A stretch of DNA of 64,000 nt from Nipponacmea schrenckii (taxonomy: Eukaryota > Mollusca > Gastropoda > Lottiidae), in the NCBI GenBank assembly GCA_030562195.1, contig CM060200.1, positions 2,728,001-2,792,000 of the forward strand. The letters run 5' to 3'. Shown here in pieces: positions 28,901 to 36,974 of this stretch. The translations under genes were made by a program, and so were the position numbers. A model generated the notes under the pieces. The model saw nothing but the letters and a program-made list of their open reading frames with translations, did not search any database and was not told the DNA's origin. Within the stretch, counting starts at the first letter, position 1. Each line of letters begins with the position of its first letter.

Positions 28901-31900
28901 ATTGCAATGTTACAATGTCTAGGTATATTGCACTGTTACAATGTCTAGGTATATTACACTGTTACAATGTCTAGGTATATTGCACTGTTACAATGTCTAG
29001 GTATATTACACTGTTACAATGTCTAGGTATATTGCAATGTTACAATGTCTAGGTATATTGCACTGTTACAATGTCTAGGTATATTGCAATGTTACAATGT
29101 CTAGGTATATTGCAATGTTACAATGTCTAGGTATATTGCAATGTTACAATGTCTAGGTATAATAACGAGGGGGTTACCAGGGGTAATAATTTCAAGACAG
29201 AAGCATTAGTCCCTTTCTAATTGTTTTCAACATGTACAGCAGTTAGCACACACAAACTCGGTTATTGAGAAAAGAAGACTATGAAATATTTTATTGGATG
29301 CCGTGTGACTATTATAAATTCTGTCAATATGGACAAATTTTCACGTTGTATTTGGTGTCATGATGACTTTAACAAGATTTAACTTACAAGGTATATCAAA
29401 ATATTGCTATTGTTCCTATAGTTTATAATGCTGTTACGATATAAGAGATTGAAACAATGGATAATCAAACAGATATAAAAAGAAGCTATAAGTGTCTCTA
29501 TAAATATATCTAATTGTCTCGTACCTGCTTACCATAGAATAGATAGTACACAGTACACATCTTTTAAAATCCAAGCGATTAATCAGGTTACACACAAAAA
29601 TAAAAATTATTATTCTAACTTTTTCACTTTTTCAACAAATTTTAATCCTTAAATCTTAAAAATGTGTGTAGGATTATTAATTTTTTTATTAAAATTTATC
29701 ATTAAAAAATTTCAATTTAAAAGAAAATTTTACAGTTACTTTGAAATAATATAAAAAATTGGGAAAAATTCAAAATATTTCCCTAGGACAATAACTTGGT
29801 ATATAATAATAATATATTTCACCCAATATTTTCCAACGTGTTCGAATCTCTCAGGGTGAATTATCTGATACCTTTTTATACGAAAAAAATATATTTCAGT
29901 AATAAATACCAGTTTGAATCAACACTCAAATATCTCCCAAACATATTTAACATTTCCATGGCGAATTCCATCAGATACTGGCGATAATTTACACCAGGTT
30001 TCAAAATATACAGAATTACGCCAAGGGACACCACAAGGTCAATCTGAAGGTCAAATGGATCAAATCATCCAAACCATGCTAGCGTATTGCCATTTTGATG
30101 CCTGAAGTCCATTCTTTTGGTGCCAAGAAAATGACGGCTGTTGACTTTGGCCAGATATTAAATGGGCCTTGATTTCAACTCTCCAACTATAAATTTGATT
30201 CAATATGTTATAAATATTTGCTCAAATGATTTCTTGGCAATTTAGCCCCCCAGATTTTTTGCCAAAGGGTGTGTAGTATAAAGTAATTTCGCCGAATTAT
30301 AAACATTGTTTACTGTATGACCAGTTTACATAACAAGATCCTGTACTTTACGACTGTCTATAAAACAAAATTTTCCCTCATTTACTACAGCAAGATGTAA
30401 CCAATCTCATTTAATCCAAACCAATCATTATGATGCCATTGTAGTAACCTTAACCTTAACTCTGGAATGTGTATCTAAAAGCAGTCTTCAGAAAATTTGC
30501 CTCATTCATTACTGTATGGTGTAACCAATCTTCAATTACCTCAACTATTTTATTTTGATAGCATTGAAGATGCAAAGACATACATGCTGCACATTTAAAA
30601 TATCTTAACAAAATTTTCCTCTTAACAGAAAAGAGCTTAAGCCACTTGCCTGACAAAACTTCTCGCATTGCACACTGCATGGTGTTGCCCATCTTCATTA
30701 ACCAATAAGGAGCAAAAGAGCTGGACATAAAACTTCATTCATTTCATTTTTCATACAAATTTCCCTCATTGCACACTGCAACCATGGTGTTGCCAATCTT
30801 AATGAGCCAAAAAAGGTGCAGAAGTGTAGGACATAAAAAACACCTTTCATTTAATTTTTTTTTTTTAATTGTTCTCATTGTGTACCGTACTCTATAATGG
30901 TGTCCATTTTGAGGCTAATTTTGATGTCCCAGTAGATTTCTCTTGCTGTGCACTCCATGACATTGTCAAAACCTTTCATTCTGGCAGCTTGGTAACTTTT
31001 AATTTCCTTTCATTCAATACTGAACCATTGGGAACTATGAGCCATTCCAACTTATCAAATCAAGGTCTAGTAAATAGGTCATGCAGGATATTTCTAAGAG
31101 ACTGTAGGTGTATTGGAAAACAGAATTAATACCAAAATAAACATACCTTTATTTAAAACAAAAATATTCCAATTAATAGTTTGTCTCCAACCTCAATACA
31201 AGATTGATACGCTTCATAGACTCAATCAATAAGACCATCAGTCTCATTCATTTTCTGCTCTTAACTCGGATAATTAGACTCTGTTATCCAGGGAATTAAG
31301 AGCCTGACCAATAACAATGAAAGCTGTTTGGTCATCAATCAACTAAAACAGTAGGCCAGCAACTTCAGTCCCTTGAAATATATTAAAGTCCTTAATTTTC
31401 TTATAAAATACGCTCGCCAAACAGCAGGACAAAACTCGAAATCTAAAATGAGATTCTAGTAGTATGTAAGTAGCAACTATAATAAACTGTTTATGCTCAT
31501 AATGAAATATTTATATCAAAACCCAAACCAGTTAGACCTAGGATCTTAAGATCAAATCTTGTCTTTTTTAGAAATAAAATTGGTTAAAATAAATGAATCA
31601 AAATTAATTTAACTGATTGATCAATCAAAAATTTTTTTCTCCAATTTCGAAAGAATTTTTAAATGTGAGATCTGAACATTTATGCGCCTTCATATTCACC
31701 CCTACAACCTACACTTTCTCTTTAACTTCAGTACTTGTTGACTCAGCACTTATTCTTTCAATCACCTCCCACCTAAATCTGTTGAGGAATGTCTTAATAC
31801 CGCCGACTGATACAAATATACCCAATGATACTCATAATAACATTCTGATGATAGGATAATGACCATATTAGGATATAAAGAGACACAAAACGATCAAAGA

Positions 31901-34536
31901 TGACAGACGACAATTTAAACATCCAAGACTGATAGTCTTAAAATACAATTTACATCTATCATTATCCAATCAGATTAGAATGTCTAAACATCATAAAAGC
32001 AAGCAAGGATTTTCAAAATTTTATAGTAGTGGACTATTGTGAACCTAAGTTGTTATTCTTATAAAATCAATACCAAGAGGTTTGACCAAGGACCAGTTGG
32101 TAGAATGGATGCTTAGCTGTGAACCTAAGTTGTTATTCTTGTAAAATCAATACCAAGAGGTTTGACCAAGGACCGATTGGTAAAAAGGATGCTTTGCTGT
32201 GAACCTAAGTTGTTATTCTTGTAAAAACAATACCAAGAGGAATAACCAAGGACCAGCTGAAACAAGTTGTTATCATTGTAAAATACAGTCACTTTCTTTC
32301 AAATCTAGTTAATATAGCCTTAACTACTGTCAGCTAATTACTTCTGAATCTACAAAACTGACAGTACTTCAGAAGCATCTCTAGATGAGAGCTGGATGAC
32401 ATATGTTTAATTAGCCTAATTAGTTCTTACCTGGTACTTGACACTGGAGCGTTGACTCATTAAGAAGGGTCGCAGAGGTCACATGACGTTGGCGAGAGCC
32501 TTGAAAAACTAAATATAACTGCGCATCGAGTGGAAACTTGGTCTGATCATCAAATTTCAAACACAAGTTACCTCCCTGGAATTAAAAAGAAGGAAGTTTA
32601 AACAACTGAATTACGCTGAAAAAACTTCTACAGCACAGCGGTTAGAGTGTAGGTTCTTAACGTCATTTGCTTGGATATGTTGAAACGTGAGCTCTAATCT
32701 CGATCGGCGTATGAAAATCTGATGACCTTGAATAAGTCATCTTCACTCACAATTCCAGTCCACCCAGCTGTAAATAGGTAGAGATAATCAAGGAATGATC
32801 AATACCAAGAGGTTTGGCCAAGGACCAGCGGGTAGAAAGGATCCTTAACAGTGAACCTAAATTGTTATCCTTGTAAAATAAAGTTAGATTTTTTTTCTTT
32901 CCTTTCTTTTTTATTCTGTGGTTCCTGCAATTCTGCTAAAACTAAGTGTTTAATGATATTTTAGTTTGCTGTTAGAAACACCCTCCGATTATTTTATCAT
33001 ATTTTTAGATAGTGACATCATATATGGTAAAAGATTGCTATAATTACAGGAACCTGACGCCAGAATACGACAGGAAATTGGAATGGTGCAAATATAAGTT
33101 AAAAATGGCCTTCATTTTTAAAAAAAGATAGAAACCTCTTGACAATCCCTTAAATCTGATGATCAATTTACAAACAAAATAAATCTAATGGCTCAAAATA
33201 ATTTATATGATATAGTTTACATTTTAATTTTAAGTAGGATTCATCTTTAGGTCAAAATCAACAATTTCAATAAGCTTTATCAATATTCATTAAGAATTGA
33301 GCCATCTTGAAAGTTGTTCAGCTACTATTGAATGTGTTTCAAAAAAATGTCAAGGAATTGCCAAATTGATATTACTTTTCTGGTTCAAAAAGTTGAAAAT
33401 TTATCAAAGTTATTTTAGAATGGACTGGACCAAAATAAACTTTGAAGTCAAAAATCGAATGCTTCTCTCTCTCTAATATAACAAAAAACCTTGTCATTAA
33501 AATATGGCAGTAAATATATTAACGTGTAACGATAGAGCAGACTGAAAATAATTCATTGTCTACTTTTAGAATGATAGATAAAACTATTTAAATATTACAA
33601 GTCATTCCGACAAAACAGTCAGTCAGTCTGAATCAGAACCGCCATTTCAAATCTATACAAGGTTCAATTCTGGCATACATCGAGATAATACCATCAGATT
33701 TTTTTACCCTGTCATTTTTGGACAAAAAACCGAGGCCCTGTGTGCTACAGGCTATACCAAGATTCCACAACAGTTGGAAATCAAATAAGATAAAGGCTAA
33801 TTCTGCTGTCCTGGCATAATTTCCCTCATTTTTACACTGCAAGGCATTGTCCATCTTCATTAGCTCATAAGGCACAGAAGAGAAACAAGTAAAACTTTCA
33901 TGTCTCATTCATTTTTATTTTTCCCCAAATTATATTACATATGTCCAGCATTTTCATTTTTAATTTCCATACACAATTCCTATCATTAGTTATATTATTA
34001 AAGAACAAGGCCCTGGGCTATAGAAAGAAAAGAAAAAATTAAACAAGAGAAATTAATTGGTGTAATTGTGATGACTAATCAATAAAATAAATGGCTTTTT
34101 ATTCGTTGATATTTACAATAATCTTAAATATCAATAGGTCATTTATCTAGCCTAGCAGAAAATAAAACTTCGCTTCAATTTCACGGATTGTCGTGACATT
34201 TCTGGTATTTTATGTGTATTAGGGTAGGGACATTCAGAGACTCGATTACACCATTCCAATTTTCAGCCAGACGTCTTTAGGTCTATTTAACAGCAGACCC
34301 TGAGCTTTACTTCAAACTATGATTTAAAAATATTTAAAACATGGGCTATAATTAAAAATATATGTTTCCAATCAAATTGTGAAGTAAAGCCAGCTTTATT
34401 GCTGTGTGGTTACAGTCACTATAAAATTAGTCTTCCAATAAAAGGTGTTTGTAAGATTGATCAGAAACCAAGTAAGAATTACTTACATAAACAGGGGCTA
34501 CATTAGTTGATAGTGTAACGTCCATTAATACTTCAT
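1813..34536 (-). CDS. ARHGEF28: RhoGEF of the ARHGEF28/AKAP13 class, N-terminal part (partial; continues left of window)
   Basis: Rho guanine-nucleotide exchange factors of this class link ankyrin-like, C1 and DH-PH modules to activate Rho GTPases at the cytoskeleton. I assembled eight minus-strand exons: 34536-34487, 32575-32431, 20394-20101, 19915-19726, 16888-16791, 3530-3455, 2657-2515 and 1971-1813. All junction phases agree, giving about 381 residues from the ATG at 34525. Residues 14-61 contain LCLKFDD and QGSRQRHV, matching the family N-terminal fold (human KFD, DGSHQRHV). Residues 63-160 continue that fold and end in SDWNLLGLNK. Residues 161-223 are ankyrin-like (ETLLHFCGRFGLYRLADYLL, NKEGFTPVDVAV). 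The three leftmost exons look disordered and Ser/Thr-rich. The DH-PH, C1 and coiled-coil parts are not in the window. Two introns exceed 11 kb and carry most of the satellites. Identity of the N-terminal half is strong by recalled similarity; ARHGEF28 versus AKAP13 is not resolved, since one invertebrate gene may be pro-orthologous to both. Confidence 0.85.
2515..2657 (-). CDS. ARHGEF28: RhoGEF exon (disordered region)
   Basis: 143 nt, phase 2 to 1, with acceptor TATTCCAG and donor GTATGT. It encodes YEGAEGNPVRETQAPVQILQ and ends STYLDSTPKPV. Open throughout and phase-compatible with the next exon. Assigned to the RhoGEF by strand, position and phase; no domain recognised. Confidence 0.7.
2700..3180 (+). 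repeat. 51-bp tandem array, about 9 copies, derived from the D-element head
   Basis: Units contain GAAATGGAGTTTTATATCCT and ATCTTATTGGACTAATG. The same sequence, slightly different, is the head of the dispersed D element (GGAGTTTTACGTCCTACTC). Related arrays lie at 55.9 and 58.4 kb. Confidence 0.88.
3455..3530 (-). CDS. ARHGEF28: Candidate RhoGEF exon (disordered region)
   Basis: 76 nt, entering in phase 1 and leaving in phase 2. It encodes ELNLPSVDHESACKNGRNKK then TSGL, with donor AA|GTAATT. The acceptor is ambiguous: CAATCAG at 3531, or TTATTAG nine bases further upstream, which keeps the frame. It joins in frame to the exon at 2657. No homology recognised. Confidence 0.4.
3531..3929. other. 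AT-rich intronic stretch, nothing recognised
   Basis: No convincing ORF, repeat or RNA feature seen on either strand; lies between the 3455-3530 candidate exon and the 3.93-4.20 kb duplication. Confidence 0.4.
3930..4204 (+). repeat. Direct duplication with two G-quadruplex-type G-runs
   Basis: About 150 bases (GATATAAGATTATACATC ... AGGGGTGGGGTTCAATA) occur twice. The first copy ends in four GGGG runs (4060-4089), the second in GGGAGGGAGGGAGGGGG (4188-4204). Confidence 0.7.
4911..5137. mobile_element. Foldback element with arms of about 95 bp
   Basis: The left arm begins CTGGATACAATTATATAGAT and the right arm ends in its near-complement (ATCTATATAATTGTGTCCAG). Inner parts also pair (AATGATACAAAATAACAA with TTGTTATTTTGTATCATT). 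A further copy of one arm lies at about 4797-4890. MITE-like; no coding. Confidence 0.7.
5345..5510 (+). mobile_element. D dispersed element, distal part
   Basis: Contains GGATCTTTTACGTGTACAAC, CCTTGGTTTATTGTCCCATC and GTCAGTCCCTCCCACCTGCA, shared with many copies in this window on both strands. Confidence 0.75.
5497..5874 (-). other. Unassigned 125-codon open frame
   Basis: An open frame long for this AT-rich DNA encodes VEMLHYLMLQGKATGMQLV and later YSGSKICYLPDSKVHWVLQ, followed by a good donor (CTGCAG|GTAAAC). Its splice phases do not fit directly between the neighbouring RhoGEF exons, and I recognise no family. It could be an exon, a decayed element or chance. Confidence 0.2.
6060..6610 (+). 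repeat. Tandem array of the SINE 3' tail, about 7 copies of roughly 78 bp
   Basis: Each unit contains AGGTTTGACCAAGGACCAGC, TGGTAGAAAGGAT and GAACCCAAGTTGTTATCCTT, the 3' half of the tRNA-derived SINE seen at 32.6 and 63.0 kb. The tRNA-like head is absent. Confidence 0.85.
6733..8357. repeat. 36-bp satellite array, about 45 copies
   Basis: Monomer begins ATTCCCTCTTATACCATTAT. Two interchangeable variants (TATATATCAT and TATATCTCAT) occur in blocks, for example six or more of the latter in a row at 7.72-7.95 kb. The right edge (8.20-8.36 kb) is a diverged 72-bp two-unit form. Because 36 is divisible by 3, the minus strand reads as long repeats of NNGIRGNIT, interrupted by single-base deletions near 7170 and 7930; this is not a gene. 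Confidence 0.96.
8540..8680 (-). mobile_element. D dispersed element copy, diverged
   Basis: CCTTGTGTGCGACAGCCTGT, ACAGACCCTTGACAGT and CTTCATTTGCCCACTAGATG match the element in reverse orientation. Confidence 0.6.
8681..9664. other. AT-rich intronic DNA, no gene seen
   Basis: Contains a short duplication (AATAGCACTTAATTCACAAT, twice at 9400-9480) and a TA microsatellite near 9307. No exon recognised. Confidence 0.4.
9665..10655. repeat. 43-bp tandem array, about 23 copies
   Basis: Monomer contains CTACCTAGTCTGTGATATCA and GTTAACTTGTCATCTACC. The left units carry ATCAACTACCTTG variants; the centre is homogeneous. Confidence 0.95.
10998..11328. mobile_element. Foldback MITE (family F1), near-complete
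   Basis: Left end TAAAGGAATACTGCGTCTTA and right end, read in complement, TAAAGTGATACTGTGTCTCA form long imperfect terminal inverted repeats. Inner arms pair too (AATAAGAGTATATATTCATC). Six copies are seen in the window. Confidence 0.8.
11329..14267. other. Intronic DNA without recognised gene
   Basis: Mostly unique AT-rich sequence. Holds a C-run of about 16 bases near 13253, short overlapping open frames on both strands at 12622-12967, and a possible alternative first exon at 13762-13798. None has clear homology. Confidence 0.4.
13762..13798 (-). other. Possible alternative first exon (MASNRAFCVMCE)
   Basis: ATG GCT TCA at 13798 opens 12 codons, MASNRAFCVMCE, ending at GAAG|GTAAAA in phase 1. 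The CxxC start resembles the beginning of some zinc-binding (B-box-type) proteins. Too short to be sure. Confidence 0.15.
14268..15138. repeat. 23-bp tandem array, about 37 copies
   Basis: Monomer contains TTTCATTACACATACAGGTA with AACG/AACA variants alternating. Every unit carries CAGGTAA on the plus strand. Confidence 0.96.
15139..16790. other. Intronic DNA, nothing recognised
   Basis: Contains a poly-C run near 15338 and overlapping open frames on both strands at 15538-15798 without homology. No splice-supported exon found. Confidence 0.4.
16791..16888 (-). CDS. ARHGEF28: Candidate RhoGEF exon following the ankyrin region
   Basis: 98 nt, phase 2 to 1, which fits the preceding exon and the following candidate exon. 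It encodes KGFFKLEVPSGVWKRVSILS and then RHLPLIQRLN. The family has a similar S-R-V-x-L-S-E segment here, but the similarity is weak. The acceptor (AATTATATAG) has a poor pyrimidine tract; the donor is GTAAAA. Call rests mainly on open frame and phase. Confidence 0.5.
16889..18394. other. Intronic DNA with a degenerate repeat, no gene seen
   Basis: At 17.85-18.04 kb a segment with GTAATACAGGTGAGGGAA and GTAATACAAGTTAGGGAA is duplicated imperfectly. A 28-codon plus-strand ORF near 17009 has no recognised homology. Confidence 0.4.
18395..19667 (+). repeat. 40-bp satellite array, about 31 copies (forward)
   Basis: Monomer contains CTTCATCTTATACATCTTCA and CAATGTCAAGCTATTACAAA. Reading frames in it are artefacts of a near-stop-free unit. 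It ends about 60 bp from the RhoGEF ankyrin exon. The same unit recurs inverted at 22.67 kb and forward at 25.85 kb. Confidence 0.97.
19726..19915 (-). CDS. ARHGEF28: RhoGEF exon, ankyrin-like repeats
   Basis: 190 nt, phase 1 to 2, with acceptor TTGTTTTCAG and donor GTAAG. Residues 160-223 contain ETLLHFCGRFGLYRLADYLL and NKEGFTPVDVAVNCGYQNIA, typical ankyrin helices with a T-P-x-D-x-A turn. The exon edge lies only about 60 bp from the end of the 18.4-19.7 kb satellite array. Confidence 0.93.
20101..20394 (-). CDS. ARHGEF28: RhoGEF exon, N-terminal fold preceding the ankyrin region
   Basis: 294 nt, phase 1 to 1, with acceptor TATATTTCAG and donor GTAAG. It encodes residues 62-159, starting AHIPAESVELTVY and ending PLTSDWNLLGLNK, which aligns with the VPG...VTV and LEWTVLG parts of the family. 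No stop in frame. It is flanked at a distance by inverted 40-bp satellite arrays (see the findings). Confidence 0.92.
20395..21627. other. Intronic DNA, nothing recognised
   Basis: No ORF, repeat family or RNA gene seen in this stretch between the 20.1-20.4 kb exon and the D-head array. Confidence 0.4.
21628..21990 (+). repeat. Tandem repeats of the D-element head, about 6-7 copies
   Basis: Units share GGAGTTTTACATCCTACTCT and CACCTTATTGGCTAATGAAT, period about 40-50 bases, less homogeneous than the later 51-bp arrays and closer to the dispersed element. Confidence 0.8.
22345..22540. repeat. 29-bp tandem repeat with a palindromic core, about 7 copies
   Basis: Units contain CTCTAGTCAGACATGACTGG then TAAATACAG. 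AGTCAGACATGACT is an inverted pair AGTCA-N4-TGACT; later copies carry AGTCAAACATGACT. Confidence 0.88.
22665..23735 (-). repeat. 40-bp satellite array, about 27 copies (inverted)
   Basis: Unit contains TTGACATTGTGAAGATGTAT and AAGATGAAGTTTGTAATA, the reverse complement of the 18.4-kb satellite. It is more diverged, with TTTGTAATAGC and GTGTGTAATAAC blocks. Confidence 0.96.
23925..24115. repeat. ATGA-type microsatellite
   Basis: Runs of GAATGAATGAATGAATGATG with interspersed ATGATGA units. Confidence 0.95.
24258..24408 (+). mobile_element. tRNA-derived SINE, internally deleted copy
   Basis: Head GAACAACGGTTAGAGCTTTG is followed by TTTGCTTGGATACG, then directly by the tail (AGGTTTGGCCAAGGACCAGC, GTTGTTATCCTTGTAAAATA); the B-box segment is missing. 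Confidence 0.75.
24409..25239. other. Intronic DNA, nothing recognised
   Basis: A plus-strand open frame at 24929-25225 lacks homology and splice context. Confidence 0.35.
25240..25600 (-). mobile_element. Fragments of the D dispersed element
   Basis: 25.36-25.44 kb (CTAGTCAGTGATGCAGGTCG, GGAATGGGACAATAAACAGA) and 25.53-25.60 kb (TTCCCTCATTGCACACTGCA, CTTCATTAGCCCATAAGGTG) match the distal and head parts in reverse. Confidence 0.7.
25846..26095 (+). repeat. 40-bp satellite, short forward array of about 6 copies
   Basis: Same unit as at 18.4 kb (CTTCATCTTATACATCTTCA). Flanks differ from those of the other two arrays. Confidence 0.94.
26100..26340. repeat. Tandem repeat of about 86 bp, three copies
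   Basis: Units share TATTGGACCTAATTCTGACC, CATGTAAAATAAAGAGT and GACAGGACCATGTCC. Confidence 0.8.
26341..27063. other. Intronic DNA, nothing recognised
   Basis: AT-rich, no supported ORF, repeat or RNA gene. Confidence 0.35.
27064..27160. repeat. Short 18-bp tandem repeat
   Basis: About five units of ACAGGTAAAACTTTGTTC. Confidence 0.8.
27525..27679. mobile_element. Foldback MITE (family F2), complete
   Basis: Left end GGACCTGTTTCACAAAATTT and right end, in complement, GGAGCCTGTTTCACGAAAAC form terminal inverted repeats around about 155 bases. Related sequence lies at 1-60 and 41.23-41.38 kb. No clear target-site duplication. Confidence 0.75.
27680..28419. other. Intronic DNA, nothing recognised
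   Basis: AT-rich unique sequence with no supported feature. Confidence 0.35.
28420..29162. repeat. 26-bp tandem array, about 28 copies
   Basis: Monomer contains TACAATGTCTAGGTATATTG. Variants CACTGT, ACACTGT and CAATGT occur; several central units are shortened (28.63-28.80 kb), and the right end favours CAATGT. Confidence 0.96.
29163..30639. other. Intronic DNA, nothing recognised
   Basis: Very AT-rich; small open frames at 29.8-30.1 kb have no homology. Confidence 0.35.
30640..31050 (-). mobile_element. Two or three nested D-element fragments
   Basis: GCATTGCACACTGCATGGTG, GTTGCCCATCTTCATTAACC and, further on, CCCTCATTGCACACTGCAAC with GTTGCCAATCTTAATGAGCC are head parts in reverse orientation, one after another. 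Confidence 0.7.
31051..32030. other. Intronic DNA, nothing recognised
   Basis: No supported gene or repeat array. Confidence 0.35.
32035..32290 (+). repeat. Tandem array of SINE tails, about 3 copies
   Basis: GTGAACCTAAGTTGTTATTC, AATACCAAGAGGTTTGACC and AAGGACCAGTTGGTAGAATG recur with a period near 80 bases, as at 6.1 kb. Confidence 0.82.
32431..32575 (-). CDS. ARHGEF28: RhoGEF exon, N-terminal fold
   Basis: 145 nt, phase 0 to 1, with acceptor AATTCCAG and donor GTAAG. It encodes residues 14-61, including LCLKFDDQTKFPLDAQLYL and QGSRQRHV, ending in QCQVP. The human paralogue has the same order of features (KFD, LPEDAEFYF, GSHQRHV, VPG). Confidence 0.9.
32625..32890 (+). mobile_element. tRNA-derived SINE, near full length
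   Basis: The head has an A-box-like CAGCACAGCGGTTAGAG and a B-box-like GTGAGCTCTAATCTCGATC. Then come GTCATCTTCACTCACAATTC, CCACCCAGCTGTAAAT and the tail AGAGGTTTGGCCAAGGACCA with GTTATCCTTGTAAAATA. Confidence 0.82.
32891..33714. other. Intronic DNA, nothing recognised
   Basis: No supported feature between the SINE and the next D element. Confidence 0.35.
33715..33920 (-). mobile_element. D dispersed element, near-complete copy
   Basis: From GAGGCCCTGTGTGCTACAGG through CAACAGTTGGAAATC and TAATTTCCCTCATTTTTACA to GGCATTGTCCATCTTCATTA and AAAACTTTCATG. About 200 bases and the best single copy here of the element in reverse orientation. Confidence 0.8.
34487..34536 (-). CDS. ARHGEF28: RhoGEF first coding exon
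   Basis: The acceptor TTTTTACAG lies just above 34536 and the donor GTAAGT just below 34487. The main ATG is at 34525 (context TTAATGG: poor at -3, G at +4) and encodes MDVTLSTNVAPVY, 13 codons, leaving phase 0. This start matches the family N-terminus in length and character (Met-acidic, then about 12 residues before a Tyr-Gly), so it is preferred over any upstream Met. A four-codon upstream ORF sits at the beginning of the same exon. Confidence 0.82.
34525..34536 (-). promoter_or_regulatory. Minimal upstream ORF (MKY-stop) overlapping the RhoGEF start codon
   Basis: The exon opens directly with ATG AAG TAT TAA, and the last A of the stop is the first A of the main ATG (TAATG). Such an overlapping minimal uORF could reduce initiation at the main start or supply it by termination-reinitiation. 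The arrangement is seen in the sequence; the regulatory role is inferred. Confidence 0.5.
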
Positions 34537-34999
34537 CTGTAAAAACACAGAAAACAGACTTAAAAAACAAAACTTGACCCAATCAAGCAAAATCATTAAA
34601 AATTTTAATTAAAAATTAGGAAATTATTAAAATTTAGAAAACCAAAAAGATATATTGGTACCTGCATTACCAACTTAAATCAAATTAATGCCACCCCCCC
34701 CCCCCTTAACTTTCTAAGGTTGAGGGTAAGAAACAACTGACCTTGTAGAGAATGAGACAACAAGTTATTACAGTGTATAAGATGTCCTGTATCTAGTTAT
34801 TTATCAGACCAGGTAGTGATATAGATTATAATATATTATATATATAATACTCTTATTACCTGTATCCCCTTCAGGCTGTTTTAAAACTAGACATATACAT
34901 AGGTCAATAGATAGGGACACTCTGTAATAGCCTAACTAGACAGGACAAACTACTTAATCTGTGATACAGTTTTCTTGATAAATTGTAGGTTTGGAAGAG

Positions 35000-35185
35000 A
35001 TGCAGTGGCTTCGTGTGCTACAGGCTGTGCATGTTAAAGATCCCTTGATAGTTGTACAAGAGTACAATACCAGTCCTTGCAATTTTCCCATATTGCACAA
35101 TGCATGACGTTGTCAGTCTCTATTAGCCCCTTAGGCTCAGAAGAGTAAGACATAAAACTCCATCTACTTTATTTCAATAAATCCT
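35000..35185 (-). mobile_element. D dispersed element copy
   Basis: CTTCGTGTGCTACAGGCTGT, AAAGATCCCTTGATAGTTG and ATAAAACTCCATCTACTTTA match the element in reverse. Confidence 0.78.
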
Positions 35186-35254
35186 AACAATACAAGGGAG
35201 ACAATACTGGTTTATTTTAAATAAACAATATTAGCTCTGTGAACATTGACTTCC

Positions 35255-35412
35255 TGGAAATGAATTGAGTTGAGTTTTACATTCTACATTGCGGCAACTT
35301 ATCCAACTGTTGATGGATCAATAATGTGCGTAGCACACGAAGCCTTGGTTTATTGTCCAATCTAAAAGACTGAACGCTTTTTCCATGTCAGTCCTGCTAG
35401 AGTGCAAAAACT
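35255..35412 (+). mobile_element. D dispersed element copy, rearranged
   Basis: GAGTTTTACATTCTACATTG, AGCACACGAAGCCTTGGTTT and TTTCCATGTCAGTCC match the element in forward orientation. Confidence 0.7.
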
Positions 35413-35735
35413 GACAGGATTAAACTGGGTTAAGTTGAGGAGTAGTACACCATATGATAATGGCAATGTAAATTGTTGAAACATTGTGTTCAATAAAACC
35501 TAGGAGTAATATACCATAAATTTTGTTCTGTAATGTATTTATTATAAGTTTAAACATTGTTATCATAAGGGCTGGAGAATTTTTTGCATCATTCCCTGTG
35601 ACTTATTATCAGTGACAAAAACACAACCAACATGTGTTTCTGAAATACAACCATGATGAGGGCAAAGATATGCCAGACCCTTACTTCATGGAAGCCACTG
35701 GGTTGAAGTGAGTGTGTGATATTAAAATCCCAATG

Positions 35736-35982
35736 TTAAAGGAATGCTACCGGTACGTCTTAAAATGAAAATAAGGTTTTAAAATTTTAAACTTGGTCAA
35801 TAAGAGTATATATTGGTCAGTAGATATACCTGCTTCTATAATTAACATTTAACTAATGATAACATAACATAAATAATTACTTTGTTTTGTGAGTTTTCCA
35901 TATTTTACAGGGATTCTGTTACTTTATGACACAAGGTTAGTTCACTGATGAACTTAAATTGTATGTCCAGTATCACTTTAAA
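35736..35982. mobile_element. Foldback MITE F1 copy
   Basis: TAAAGGAATGCTACCGGTAC, AATAAGAGTATATATTGGTC, ACAGGGATTCTGTTACTTTA and the end CAGTATCACTTTA match the F1 family. Confidence 0.7.
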
Positions 35983-36974
35983 GTCTTCACTTCACTGCTA
36001 TGTCTAGATAAGTGTGCAGTTTACTAGTTTGATTTGTTTACACAAATATAGAATTTATAAGATAACAATTATTTCAGACAGAAGAAAAATATCTAAGATA
36101 CCGTACTCACGCAATTAAACACCAATTACATGGCCTTGTCATAATTTTACATTAATTTAACATGCATAATGAACTTGAATAAAAAATAGACTTGTGTCGT
36201 TCAAGCATATAATAAGTAACTTGACTCCCTTTTCAAATTTATACTCTAATAGACAACTTCTAGTATATACAAGGTCTTAAGGGGCTGACTTCAAAACCTC
36301 CCCTTGAGTGACACACTCAATACACCTCTGTTATAAATTTTTTTTTTTTTAAACATTTCTAAATATTTTTACACTTATCATCTCAAACCCTTTGTTTATT
36401 TTTTTTTGCCTCATGAACTTGGCCAGTGCTTTTGTGATTTGATAATAATTTTATTTTTTTTAAATAGGCCTACATTTAATTCTAAATACGGTAATTTTCA
36501 ACTTATCTCAAACCCTGTGTTTTTGTTTTTTCTTCAAGACCTTGGCCAATGCTTTTATGACATTACTAATCTTACACTTACATCAAATAGAGATTAGCAA
36601 CTTATTTTATATTAATATTGACACTAGTTTTACAACCTTTTCTGCACTTAAAGGGTTACAGATGTTTGGCAATAGTGTCAAGTGTGCAATAAGCCAAGTT
36701 TTGTCAGAACAGCTGCATTAGCCTAGTAGCCTACCGTACTCTTTTTCCATTTCCATTGTTGGGGTATCTTTAACAGACACAGTTCAAAAATCATAATAAG
36801 ATTCACTCATAAACATCATCTTTGATTGACAGCTACCTTAATTGTTAACCTTAAAATTCCATTCCCAAAACATCATCTAGTATATAAAAATATCACATAG
36901 AAATATTGAAACAGAATGTAAAACACTTTGTTACTCTTTAAGATAGCTTGTAACTCTGAATAACAACGATTTCT
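35983..36974. other. Upstream DNA, nothing recognised
   Basis: In the presumed first RhoGEF intron. A loose duplication (TCTCAAACCCTTTGTTTAT and ATCTCAAACCCTGTGTTTTT) is seen at 36.38-36.53 kb. Confidence 0.35.
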
